From contig JACJID010000004.1 of assembly GCA_014138725.1 (NCBI GenBank), forward strand, positions 496,001 to 560,000: a stretch of DNA of 64,000 bases, read 5' to 3'. The DNA comes from Kutzneria viridogrisea. Lineage in GTDB: Bacteria; Actinomycetota; Actinomycetes; Mycobacteriales; Pseudonocardiaceae. This document shows positions 1-7,750 of the stretch, in pieces (the stretch's first letter is position 1; each line of letters begins with the position of its first letter). The position numbers were made by a program, and so were the translations under genes. The notes under the pieces are model-generated. The model saw only the letters and a program-made list of their open reading frames with translations, was not told where the DNA came from and made no database searches.

Positions 1-1536
1 AAGTCGAACTGCCTGAGCGTGGAGCCGGTGGACACCGAGTTCGGCCGCAAGACCCGCATCGACCAGACCTCCTGCAACAAGGACTTCTCCTGCCTGCTCG
101 GCGACTGCCCGTCGTTCCTGACGGTGCTGCCGGGTGAGGTGGCGCGGGCCAGGGTCCGGGCGCCCCAGCTGCCCGCGGACCAGCCCGAGCCGACGGCCCG
201 TCCAGTGGCGGCCAACGTGGTGCTGGTCGGCGTCGGTGGCACCGGGGTTGTCACCGCGAACCAGGTGCTGGCCACCGCGGCGCTGCTGGACGGGCTGGAC
301 GCCCGCTCGCTGGACCAGACCGGGCTGAGCCAGAAGGCCGGTGCCGTGGTCTCGCACCTGCGGGTCGGGCCCTCGCTGGGTGAGCGGCCCGGGTTCGTCG
401 GCGAGGGCGGCGCCGACGCCTACCTCGCATTCGACGCGCTGGCCGCCACGGCACCGGCCAACCTGGCGCGGTGCTCGCCCGTGCGCAGCACCGCCGTGGT
501 GTCCACCAGCGAGGTGCCCACCGGCCGCACCGTGACCGATCCGCACGCGGTGTTCCCCGAGGGCGGGTCGCTGCTGGCGGCGATCGCCGAGCGGACCAGG
601 GCCGAGCGCCTGCTCAGCTTCGACGCGCTGGCACTGGCCGAGCAGCTGTTCGGCGCCACCACCGCGGCCAACTTCCTGGTCATCGGCGCGGCCTACCAGG
701 CCGGGCTGCTGCCCATCAGCGCCGCCGCCATCGAGCGAGCCATCGAGATCAACGGGGTGGGCGTGGCCACCACCACGCAGGCCTTCCGCGCGGGCCGCCA
801 GCTCGTGATCGACCCGAGCTGGCCGTCCTCAGTGGACGAACAGCCCGCCGAGGTCACCGAGCTGGCCCGCGCCCAGCGCCACCTTGGCGCGGCAAGGGAA
901 CTGCTCGCCGCGCACGCCCTGCGCGGTGAGCTGCTGCGGATCACCGAGCTGCGGGTGGCCGACCTGATCGGCTACCAGGACGAGCGCTACGCCAGGCGGT
1001 ACCTGGAAGTGGTGGCCTCGGTGGCCGCCGACTCCGTGCCGCTGGCCGAGGCGGTGGCCCGCAACCTGTACAAGCTGATGGCCTACAAGGACGAGTACGA
1101 GGTGGCCCGCCTGCACCTGGACCCGGAGCTGCACCGGCAGACCGAGCAGCGCTTCGGTCGCGGTGCGCGGGCCAAGTACCTGCTGCACCCGCCGATCCTG
1201 CGCGCGCTGGGCATGCGGCGCAAGATCGCGCTGGGGCGCACCGCCCGCCCGGTGTTCACGGCGCTGCGGTCGATGCGCCGCCTGCGCGGCACCAGGCTCG
1301 ACGTGTTCGGCTACGCGCACCTGCGCAGGGTGGAGCGCGAGCTGGTCGAGGAGTACCTCGGGGTGGTGCGGCGGCTGCGTGGTGCGGACGAGGCGCTGGC
1401 GTTGCGCATCGCGGAACTGCCGGACCTGGTCCGCGGCTACGAGGAGATCAAGCTGGACTCGGTGCGCCGCTACCGGTCCGAGCTGGGCGGGCTGCTGGCC
1501 GAGCTGGACCGCGCCCCTGTCGGCGCCAGGGGCTGA
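1..1536 (+). CDS. Indolepyruvate ferredoxin oxidoreductase family protein, C-terminal part (5' end outside window)
   Basis: This is the last 511 residues of a fused 2-oxoacid:ferredoxin oxidoreductase of the indolepyruvate type. The frame is open from base 1, so the gene starts upstream. Near the left edge is a Cys-rich stretch (SCNKDFSCLLGDCPSF) typical of the iron-sulfur segment. It is followed by a gamma-subunit-like domain beginning VVLVGVGGTGVVTANQ and containing the family motif GLSQKAGAVVSH. The C-terminal third is a helical extension common in the long actinobacterial forms. The enzyme would oxidatively decarboxylate aryl pyruvates from aromatic amino acid transamination and reduce ferredoxin; this comes from family knowledge. 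The 3' end overlaps the convergent monooxygenase gene by 67 bases. The family call is firm; the exact substrate is not. Confidence 0.85.
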   Translation, partial: KSNCLSVEPVDTEFGRKTRIDQTSCNKDFSCLLGDCPSFLTVLPGEVARARVRAPQLPADQPEPTARPVAANVVLVGVGGTGVVTANQVLATAALLDGLDARSLDQTGLSQKAGAVVSHLRVGPSLGERPGFVGEGGADAYLAFDALAATAPANLARCSPVRSTAVVSTSEVPTGRTVTDPHAVFPEGGSLLAAIAERTRAERLLSFDALALAEQLFGATTAANFLVIGAAYQAGLLPISAAAIERAIEINGVGVATTTQAFRAGRQLVIDPSWPSSVDEQPAEVTELARAQRHLGAARELLAAHALRGELLRITELRVADLIGYQDERYARRYLEVVASVAADSVPLAEAVARNLYKLMAYKDEYEVARLHLDPELHRQTEQRFGRGARAKYLLHPPILRALGMRRKIALGRTARPVFTALRSMRRLRGTRLDVFGYAHLRRVERELVEEYLGVVRRLRGADEALALRIAELPDLVRGYEEIKLDSVRRYRSELGGLLAELDRAPVGARG

Positions 1537-2738
1537 TAGTCCTTGAGCCGCACCATGTTCGCCGTCTTGTCCATGCCACCGATGATCGCGTTGCGCCAGG
1601 GCAGGTACGGCAGGGCCCGCATGAACAGCTCGCGGGCCGCGATGGCGAACCTGCTCGCGGGCAGGAAGGCCTTGGTGCCGCCCGGCATCGGCTTCTGCGC
1701 CTCGCGCACGTAGTCGCGCATGATCTCGTCGTAGGCGGGGAACGCCACCCGGTGGTCCCCGCCCGCGGCGGCCAGCTCACCGGCGAGCACGTACGCGCCG
1801 ACCATGGCCAGGCTGGTGCCCATGCCGATCGACCCGGCCGACGCGGCGTCGCCCAGCAGCACGACCCGGCCCCGGCTGAAGCCGTCCAGCCGGACCCGTG
1901 CGGCCCGGGCGAAGTAGAAGTCCGGGTCGGCGTGCATGGCCCGCAGCATCGCGGGCACCTGCCAGCCCTCACCGGCGAACCGCTCGGCGATGACGCGCTT
2001 GCCCGCCGTCTCGTCACGGCGGTCGTAGCTGAGGTCGGGCTCGCTGAAGAAGAACATCGCGCGGGCGTCCCCGTTGTCCCCCACCGGGTACAGGGCGGCG
2101 GACCGGCCCAGTTCGCCCTTGCGCCGCGCGGGCATGGCGTGGAACTGGTGCCAGCCGCCCAGGTCGATCTCCGAGCGCATGGCGAAGATCGCCACGTAGT
2201 GGCCGTCGTTGTCCAGGTAGCGCTCGTGCGGGCCGAACGCCAGCGAGCGCACGTTCGAGCGCACCCCGTCCGCGCCGACGACCAGGTCGAACACCCGAGG
2301 GGCCGCGTGCCGGAACTCCACGTGCACCCCGTCGGGCCGCTCGGTCAGCGCCGTGATCGTGTCGTCGAACAGGTACTCGGTGCGGTCCTTGCCCGCCCGG
2401 TACAGGATGTCCACCAGGTCGCTGCGCAGGATCTCGATCTCGGCGATGGGGCCACCGGAGTCGCCGTGCAGTTCGGTGCCCATCTCGGCCCGCCTGCGGC
2501 CGTCCCGGTCCACGTAGCACATGCCCCGCACCCCGGTGTGCCGCCTGCGGACCTCGGGCAGCACCCCCATGCGCTCGGCCACCTCGCGGGCGGTGCCGCG
2601 CAGGTCGATGGCCTGTCCCCCGGCACGCGGGGCGGGCGCCCGCTCGACCACGGTCGGCTCGAAGCCGTACTGGGCCAGCCAGTAGGCGAGCGCGGGTCCG
2701 GCGATGCTCGCCCCGGAGATCAACACTGTCTTCCGCAT
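1470..2738 (-). CDS. FAD-dependent monooxygenase (PheA/TfdB/TetX-like)
   Basis: A 422-residue flavoprotein hydroxylase. The N-terminus MRKTVLISGASIAGPALA is the Rossmann FAD-binding GxGxxG-type motif. Further in come VVGADGVRSNVR (DG motif) and RVVLLGDAASAGSIGMGTSLA (GD motif that binds the FAD ribityl chain). The start is the ATG at 2738, because GGGGAGGACC lies just upstream and the Rossmann strand begins at once; an upstream in-frame start would add an unrelated 33-residue tail. It is divergent from a GntR-TetR fusion regulator, and the space between carries several palindromes, so it is probably the regulated target. Such pairs often deal with drugs or aromatic compounds. The substrate is unknown. 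Confidence 0.88.
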   Translation of the reverse strand: MRKTVLISGASIAGPALAYWLAQYGFEPTVVERAPAPRAGGQAIDLRGTAREVAERMGVLPEVRRRHTGVRGMCYVDRDGRRRAEMGTELHGDSGGPIAEIEILRSDLVDILYRAGKDRTEYLFDDTITALTERPDGVHVEFRHAAPRVFDLVVGADGVRSNVRSLAFGPHERYLDNDGHYVAIFAMRSEIDLGGWHQFHAMPARRKGELGRSAALYPVGDNGDARAMFFFSEPDLSYDRRDETAGKRVIAERFAGEGWQVPAMLRAMHADPDFYFARAARVRLDGFSRGRVVLLGDAASAGSIGMGTSLAMVGAYVLAGELAAAGGDHRVAFPAYDEIMRDYVREAQKPMPGGTKAFLPASRFAIAARELFMRALPYLPWRNAIIGGMDKTANMVRLKDYQPLAPTGARSSSASSPPSSDR

Positions 2739-2759
2739 GAGGTCCTCCCCCGTCGGGTC

Positions 2760-2772
2760 TGTACGGTGTACA
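2760..2772. promoter_or_regulatory. Inverted repeat TGTAC-N3-GTACA, likely operator of the monooxygenase
   Basis: A perfect 5-bp inverted repeat with a 3-base centre, 22 bases upstream of the monooxygenase ATG. The GT-N-AC geometry fits sites bound by GntR-type winged helices. Its position suggests repression of the monooxygenase by the divergent regulator; that link is inferred. Confidence 0.55.
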
Positions 2773-2813
2773 TAGTGCGCAATACACTGTTGAGCAGCAA
2801 GGAATTGGTGCCA

Positions 2814-2825
2814 TGCACTAGTGCA
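2814..2825. promoter_or_regulatory. Palindrome TGCACTAGTGCA, first copy
   Basis: A perfect 12-bp palindrome in the divergent intergenic region. It recurs, extended to 14 bp, at 2864-2877. The two copies are 51 bases apart start to start. The duplication next to a regulator gene supports an operator role. Confidence 0.6.
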
Positions 2826-2863
2826 CCAAGGTGCCACCTGCGCCGATGGGCGGCGCCAGGCCC

Positions 2864-2877
2864 GTGCACTAGTGCAC
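2864..2877. promoter_or_regulatory. Palindrome GTGCACTAGTGCAC, second copy
   Basis: A perfect 14-bp palindrome directly upstream of the ribosome binding site (GGGAGGA at 2881-2887) of the GntR-TetR regulator. A protein bound here would block transcription or initiation of the regulator gene, which suggests autoregulation. Confidence 0.6.
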
Positions 2878-2891
2878 CGAGGGAGGACTCA

Positions 2892-3794
2892 GTGCCCGCA
2901 GCGGACTCGCCCTACGCCCGCATCGTCGCCGAACTGCGCCAGCGCATCGCCTCGGGCGAGCTGCGCCCCGGCGACCGGGTGCCCTCCACCCGGCAGATCA
3001 CCCAGCGCTGGGGGGTCGCGATGGCCACCGCCAGCAAGGTGCTCGCCGAACTGCGCCAGCGCGGGCTCGTCCGGGTCGAGCCGGGCGTGGGCACCGTGGT
3101 CCTCGGCAGGCCCGGCCAGCGCGACCGCGCCCCCGGCCAGGAGGTGACCACCGAGCTCGTGGTGCACACCGCCATCCGCATCGCCGACGAGGAGGGGCTG
3201 GCCGCCCTGTCCATGCGCCGGATCGCCACCGAGCTGGGCGTGGCCACCATGTCGCTGTACCGCCACGTGCCCAGCAAGGACGAACTGGTCGTGCTGATGG
3301 TGAACACGGTCTTCGGCGAGATCGAGTACCCGAGGGTGCCGCCGCGCGGCTGGCGCCCCCGCCTCGAACTGGCCGCGCGCGAGCAGTGGGCCGTGTACCG
3401 GCGGCACCCGTGGCTGGCCCCGGTCATGTCGATGAGCAGGCCACTGGTCGCGCCGAACGCGATCGCGCAGACCGAGTGGGTCCTGGGCGCCCTGCGCAAC
3501 CTGGGGCTGGGCACCGAGGACACCATGTACGTGACGATCATGCTGTTCAGCCACGTGCGGGGCACCGCGATCAACCTGGAGTTCGAGTCCGAGGCCGTGC
3601 GCGAGACCGGCATGACGGTGGACGACTACATCGACACCAAGCTGCCCGCCATGGGGGAACTGGCCGGTTCCGGGCGGTTCCCGCTGTTCGCCGAGCTGAC
3701 CGGCAACGAGTTCGACTACGACCTGACCAGGCTGTTCGAGTTCGGCCTCACCCGGATGCTCGACGGGCTCGCCACCTGGCTCGACCAGCTGTGA
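2892..3794 (+). CDS. GntR-TetR fusion transcriptional regulator
   Basis: A 300-residue regulator with two DNA-binding domains. Residues about 5-75 form a GntR winged helix (ELRQRIASGELRPGDRVPST, then ITQRWGVAMATASKVLAELRQRGLV). Residues about 90-145 form a TetR helix-turn-helix (SMRRIATELGVATMSLYRHV). The rest is a TetR-type C-terminal ligand and dimer domain. The GTG at 2892 was chosen because GGGAGGA sits 4 bases upstream and the winged helix begins at once. It is divergent from the FAD monooxygenase and likely controls it and itself through the palindromes between them. The ligand is unknown. Confidence 0.88.
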   Translation: MPAADSPYARIVAELRQRIASGELRPGDRVPSTRQITQRWGVAMATASKVLAELRQRGLVRVEPGVGTVVLGRPGQRDRAPGQEVTTELVVHTAIRIADEEGLAALSMRRIATELGVATMSLYRHVPSKDELVVLMVNTVFGEIEYPRVPPRGWRPRLELAAREQWAVYRRHPWLAPVMSMSRPLVAPNAIAQTEWVLGALRNLGLGTEDTMYVTIMLFSHVRGTAINLEFESEAVRETGMTVDDYIDTKLPAMGELAGSGRFPLFAELTGNEFDYDLTRLFEFGLTRMLDGLATWLDQL

Positions 3795-3830
3795 GCCTCC
3801 CTCAGGCCGCTACCTTCGGCGGCTGGATTT

Positions 3831-3850
3831 TCAATCGCGTTCGCGATTGA
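3831..3850. promoter_or_regulatory. 9-bp inverted repeat around TT, upstream of lipoprotein gene
   Basis: TCAATCGCGTTCGCGATTGA: two perfect 9-base arms with a 2-base centre. It ends 9 bases before the ATG of the rhodanese lipoprotein and begins 37 bases after the regulator stop. The short centre favours a protein operator over a terminator hairpin. The cognate regulator is not evident nearby. Confidence 0.5.
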
Positions 3851-3859
3851 CTGAGGGGC

Positions 3860-4339
3860 ATGTCCTCGCGCCACGCCGTGCCCGTCGCCGTGCTCGTGAC
3901 CGGTCTGCTGCTCACCGCCTGTGGCACCAGCACACCCGCCGCCGCGCCCAGGACAACCTCCGACCCCATGGTCACCGACGAGGTCGCGCACATCAGCCGC
4001 CAGGACCTGCGCCAGCGCATGGCCGACCACTCCATCACCGTGATCGACACGCTGCCCGCCGACATGCACCGCGGCTCGCACCTGCCCGGTTCGATCAACA
4101 TCCCCGGCTTCCCGTACAACATCGCGGCCAAGTCCACCGACGACCTCGCCCCGAAGCTGGTGCCCGACAAGTCCACGCCGGTCGCCCTGTACTGCATCAA
4201 CCCGCCCTGCCGCAACAGCGAGTTCGTCGGGCGGGAGATGGTGAAACTGGGCTATACCAAGGTCACCAAGTACGCCGAGGGCATCGACGACTGGGTCAAG
4301 GCCGGTCTCCCGCTGGAGGGCGAGTCCGCGGGGCACTGA
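3860..4339 (+). CDS. Rhodanese-like domain lipoprotein
   Basis: A 159-residue predicted lipoprotein. The signal peptide ends in the lipobox LTAC, with Cys21 as lipidation site, so it is probably anchored outside the membrane. The rest resembles a rhodanese domain: a DLRQRMADHSITVIDTLP strand-helix region, the GSHLPGSINIPG motif, and the active-site region YCINPPCRNSEFVGREM. That loop contains two cysteines and is longer than the usual YCxxGxRS, so activity may differ from classical sulfurtransferase. GAGGGG precedes the ATG very closely. It is convergent with the kinase gene. Function beyond a possible extracytoplasmic sulfur or redox role is not known. Confidence 0.8.
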   Translation: MSSRHAVPVAVLVTGLLLTACGTSTPAAAPRTTSDPMVTDEVAHISRQDLRQRMADHSITVIDTLPADMHRGSHLPGSINIPGFPYNIAAKSTDDLAPKLVPDKSTPVALYCINPPCRNSEFVGREMVKLGYTKVTKYAEGIDDWVKAGLPLEGESAGH

Positions 4340-4348
4340 CCGGGGCCC

Positions 4349-5869
4349 TCACGGCAGCAGGTAACCGAGCACGCCTTCCTTGACGTTCTTGGGGCCCTCG
4401 CAGTCGGCACTGAGCGAGTCGAAGTGGTTGCCGCCCTGGTTGCACCGGTACAGCGGCACGCTGTGGGTGTCCGCAGGCGGCTGGGCGAAGACGTAACCGA
4501 GCAGGCCGACCACCTGCTGGCCCTCGCACTTGCCGGTCTGGTCCACGGAGGTGAACCGCTCACCGGCGCCGACCTTGCAGGAGTAGACGGCCTTGGTGCC
4601 GGGCTCGGCGGTGGCGAGCAGCGCACCGAGCGGGCCTTCCGCGCTGAACCCGGCGGGGGTCGGCACGCGGCTCGTCCCGCTGAAGTGCCAGCCGCTGGCT
4701 TGGCTGCGGTACCGGGTCAGCACCGCCCGGGTGTGGGTCGGGGTCGTGCTGGGCGGGGCGACCACGGCCGAGGACCTCACCGTGCTGGTGGTCGTGGTAA
4801 CGGCTGACGAGCTGGTTGGCGTTACCGGGCTGGCACTCGACGCCGAGGTGGTGGACACGACCTCACCCGCGGAGGCGATGCCCTGCTGGGGACTGGGCTG
4901 GAACAGGAACACCGCGGCCACGGCCACGCCGACGACCAGCGCGGCGGCACCACCGACGAGCAGCAGACGGCGGGGCGGGCGAGCGGGCGCGGGCTCGTCC
5001 TCGAACTGCCAGGGCACACTGGGCCGGGTCGTGCCACCGGGCAACGCGAGCACCTGAACGGTCTGCTCACCGGCCGCGGACAGCAGCTGCCGCACCTGCG
5101 TGGCGGTGAGCCGCTGCTCGGGCGACTGGGTGAGCAGCCCCATGACCACGCTGGCCATCGGCCCGGAGCAGCGCTCCAGCCGGGGCTCCTCGTACATGAT
5201 GGCGTGCATGGTGGCGGCGGTGGTGTCGCGCTGGAACGGCGCGCGCCCCTCCACGGCGTGGAACAGGGTGGCGCCCAGGGCCCACAGGTCGGCGGCGGGC
5301 GAGGGACCGGCCCCTCGGAACAGCTCGGGCGCCATGTAGCCGGGCGAGCCCATGATCGCGCCGCTGGCGGTCTGGCTCGGGTCGTCCAGCGCGCGGGCGA
5401 TGCCGAAGTCGGCCAGCTTGACCCGGCCGTCCCCCAGCACCATCACGTTGCTGGGCTTGACATCGCGGTGCACGATCCCCGCGTTGTGCGCGGTCTGCAA
5501 GGCGGCGAGCAGGCGCAGGCCGATGGCGGCCACCCGGTCCGCCGACAGCGCGCCCTCGGCGGCCATCACCTCGGCCAGGGTCGGCGCCCGCACCAGCTCC
5601 ATCACCACGTAGGTGACGCCCTGGTCGACCAGCACGTCGTACACGGTGACCACGCCGGGGTCGTTCAGCCTGCCCGCGGTCCGCGCCTCGCGCAGCACCC
5701 GCTCGCTGCCACAGGCGGGCACGGCCAGCTCCTTGAGCGCGACCTCCCGGTCGATGACCTGGTCGTGCGCCCGCCACACCACGCCCATGCCGCCGCGGCC
5801 CAGCTCACCGAGCACCCGGTACCTGCCGGCAACCAGCCGTGTTGACCCGTGCACCGAGCGTCCCCCCAT
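4349..5869 (-). CDS. Membrane Ser/Thr protein kinase with three extracellular Cys-rich repeats
   Basis: A 506-residue Hanks-type kinase. Visible motifs are the glycine loop GELGRGGMG (about 21-29), Lys46, HRDVKPSN (from 134) and DFG (154-156), with activation segment GSPGYMAPE. One membrane helix follows at about 301-323, then a Ser/Thr/Pro linker. The outside part (about 387-506) has three related repeats with the pattern YRC...HF.S....CEG...EG.LGYL; the first lacks the cysteines. The repeats resemble small exported repeat domains and may bind a wall ligand; this is inference. The ATG at 5869 is used; a GTG five codons later has GGGGGGA upstream and is equally possible. It is divergent from the response regulator. 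Confidence 0.9.
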   Translation of the reverse strand: MGGRSVHGSTRLVAGRYRVLGELGRGGMGVVWRAHDQVIDREVALKELAVPACGSERVLREARTAGRLNDPGVVTVYDVLVDQGVTYVVMELVRAPTLAEVMAAEGALSADRVAAIGLRLLAALQTAHNAGIVHRDVKPSNVMVLGDGRVKLADFGIARALDDPSQTASGAIMGSPGYMAPELFRGAGPSPAADLWALGATLFHAVEGRAPFQRDTTAATMHAIMYEEPRLERCSGPMASVVMGLLTQSPEQRLTATQVRQLLSAAGEQTVQVLALPGGTTRPSVPWQFEDEPAPARPPRRLLLVGGAAALVVGVAVAAVFLFQPSPQQGIASAGEVVSTTSASSASPVTPTSSSAVTTTTSTVRSSAVVAPPSTTPTHTRAVLTRYRSQASGWHFSGTSRVPTPAGFSAEGPLGALLATAEPGTKAVYSCKVGAGERFTSVDQTGKCEGQQVVGLLGYVFAQPPADTHSVPLYRCNQGGNHFDSLSADCEGPKNVKEGVLGYLLP

Positions 5870-5991
5870 CCGGCGTACCCCAATCGCCGGGGCATCGTAG
5901 CGGGCTGTGACCGGCCCACCTGCGGGGATCTCCACAAGACCTTCACAGGTTCCGCCCGGCTCCTCCACGACCGCTGCCTAGAGTCGGCGTC

Positions 5992-6672
5992 ATGCACGAG
6001 GGACAACGGCGGGTGTTGGTGGTCGAGGACGAGCTGACCATCGCCGAATCAGTGGCCGCCCGGCTGCGCGCCGAGGGCTTCGCCGTGGACCTGGCGCACG
6101 ACGGCCCCGCGGCCGTGGCCGCCGCCGCGCGGCTGAGCCCGGACCTGGTCGTGCTCGACGTGATGCTGCCCGGGTTCGACGGGCTGGAGGTGTGCCGCCG
6201 CATCCAGGCCGAGCGCCCGGTGCCGGTGCTCATGCTGACCGCCCGCGACGACGAGATGGACCTGCTGGTCGGCCTGGCCGTCGGCGCCGACGACTACCTG
6301 ACCAAGCCCTTCTCCATCCGCGAGCTGGCGGCCAGGGTGCACGCGCTGCTGCGCAGGGTGAGCCGGGCGGCGCCGCCCCCGCAACGCATCGTGCTGGGCG
6401 AGCTGGAGATCGACCCGGTGGAGCGGCGGGTGACCCGCGCGGGCACCGAGGCGCACCTGACGCCGACCGAGTTCGAGCTGCTGGTGCACCTGGCGGGCAG
6501 GCCGCGCGCGGTGCAGGCCCGCGAGCGGCTGCTCACCGAGGTGTGGGGCTGGGCCGAGTCCTCCGGCACGCGCACGGTGGACAGCCACATCAAGGCGTTG
6601 CGGCGCAAGCTCGGCGCGGACCTGATCCGCACCGTGCACGGGGTCGGCTACGCCCTGGAGGTGCCCAGGTGA
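5992..6672 (+). CDS. OmpR/PhoB-family response regulator
   Basis: 226 residues. The receiver domain contains the phosphoacceptor Asp56 (LVVLDVMLPG), Thr83 (MLTARDD) and Lys105 (LTKPFS). The C-terminal winged helix includes TPTEFELLVHLAGRP and ends with the GTRTVDSHIKALRRKLG recognition region. The stop overlaps the GTG of the histidine kinase by 3 bases, so the two are co-transcribed and translationally coupled. Target genes may include the membrane protein gene just downstream; this is inferred from position only. Confidence 0.93.
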   Translation: MHEGQRRVLVVEDELTIAESVAARLRAEGFAVDLAHDGPAAVAAAARLSPDLVVLDVMLPGFDGLEVCRRIQAERPVPVLMLTARDDEMDLLVGLAVGADDYLTKPFSIRELAARVHALLRRVSRAAPPPQRIVLGELEIDPVERRVTRAGTEAHLTPTEFELLVHLAGRPRAVQARERLLTEVWGWAESSGTRTVDSHIKALRRKLGADLIRTVHGVGYALEVPR

Positions 6673-7682
6673 CGCGGTTCGCCGACTGGCTGTCCGAGTG
6701 GCTGCCGCGCCCGCTGGACCCGGTGCGCTCGATCAAGATGAAGCTGGGCCTGACGGTGGTCGGCTCCGGCCTGGCGGCGCTGGCGTTCTTCTGGTGGCAG
6801 ATCGGCTGGCTGCCGCCGACCACCTCGGTGATCGCCATCGCCATCGCGCTGGCCACCTCGCAGGTGCTGGCGCACGGCATGACCCGGCCGCTGCGCGCGA
6901 TGACCACGGCCGCCCGCGCGCTGGCGCAGGGCGACTACCGGCGCCGGGTCCGGGCGACCGCACGGGACGAGGTGGGCGTGTTGGCCAAGGCGTTCAACCA
7001 GATGGCCGCCGACCTCGGCGACGCCGACCAGCAGCGGCGGGAGCTGATCGCCAACGTCTCGCACGAGCTGCGCACGCCGATCAGCGCGTTGCGGGCCGTG
7101 CTGGAGAACGTGGTCGACGGGGTGACCCCGGCCGACCCGGCGACCATGCGCACCGCGCTCGCCCAGACCGAACGGCTGGGCAGGCTGGTCACCGAACTGC
7201 TCGACCTGTCCCGGATGGAGGCGGGCGTGCTGCCGCTGCGGCGCGAGGAGTTCGCGCTGCGCCCGCTGCTGGACGAGGTGGTGGCCGAGGCGCGGGTGGC
7301 CGCACCCGCCTGCCGGTTCACCGTGCGGGTGGATCCGCCGCAGGCCACCGTGCACGCCGACCGGGGCAGGCTGCACCAGGTCGTGGTGAACCTGCTGGAC
7401 AACGCCGCCCGGCACGGCCCGGCGGGCGGTGAGGTGCGGGTCCGCGCCGAGCAGGCCGAGGGCGGGCTGTCCATCGAGGTGCTCGACGAGGGGCCGGGCA
7501 TCGCCCCGGCCGACCGGGCCCTGGTGTTCGAGCGGTTCACCCGCGGCGAGCGGGCCCAGGGCGGCGGCACCGGCCTGGGGCTGGCGATCGCGCGCTGGGC
7601 GGTGGACCTGCACGGGGGCACGATCGCCGTGGTGGAGCCCGAGAACTCCGGCTGCCGCATCCGGGTCACGCTCCCGAACTGA
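6669..7682 (+). CDS. Sensor histidine kinase
   Basis: 337 residues. Two membrane segments (about 24-45 and 50-68) with almost no outer loop suggest it senses within the membrane or through a partner. A HAMP-like segment (TRPLRAMTTAARALAQGDYRRRV) follows, then HisKA with His132 in NVSHELRTP and HATPase_c with N box (VVNLLDNAARHG), G1 (DEGPGIA) and G2 (GGTGLGLAIA). The GTG at 6669 overlaps the response regulator stop. It would phosphorylate that regulator. Confidence 0.92.
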   Translation: MTRFADWLSEWLPRPLDPVRSIKMKLGLTVVGSGLAALAFFWWQIGWLPPTTSVIAIAIALATSQVLAHGMTRPLRAMTTAARALAQGDYRRRVRATARDEVGVLAKAFNQMAADLGDADQQRRELIANVSHELRTPISALRAVLENVVDGVTPADPATMRTALAQTERLGRLVTELLDLSRMEAGVLPLRREEFALRPLLDEVVAEARVAAPACRFTVRVDPPQATVHADRGRLHQVVVNLLDNAARHGPAGGEVRVRAEQAEGGLSIEVLDEGPGIAPADRALVFERFTRGERAQGGGTGLGLAIARWAVDLHGGTIAVVEPENSGCRIRVTLPN

Positions 7683-7750
7683 CATTCACGTTCCTGCCAC
7701 CGTCCCCGCCATTGGCGCGGATGGCGATGACGCACACCCTGGAGAGAGAA

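Noticed and set aside
1752-2891. N-terminal extension of the GntR-TetR regulator across the monooxygenase gene
   Set aside because: The frame is antisense to the monooxygenase; a GTG with a good ribosome site at 2892 starts exactly at the GntR domain.
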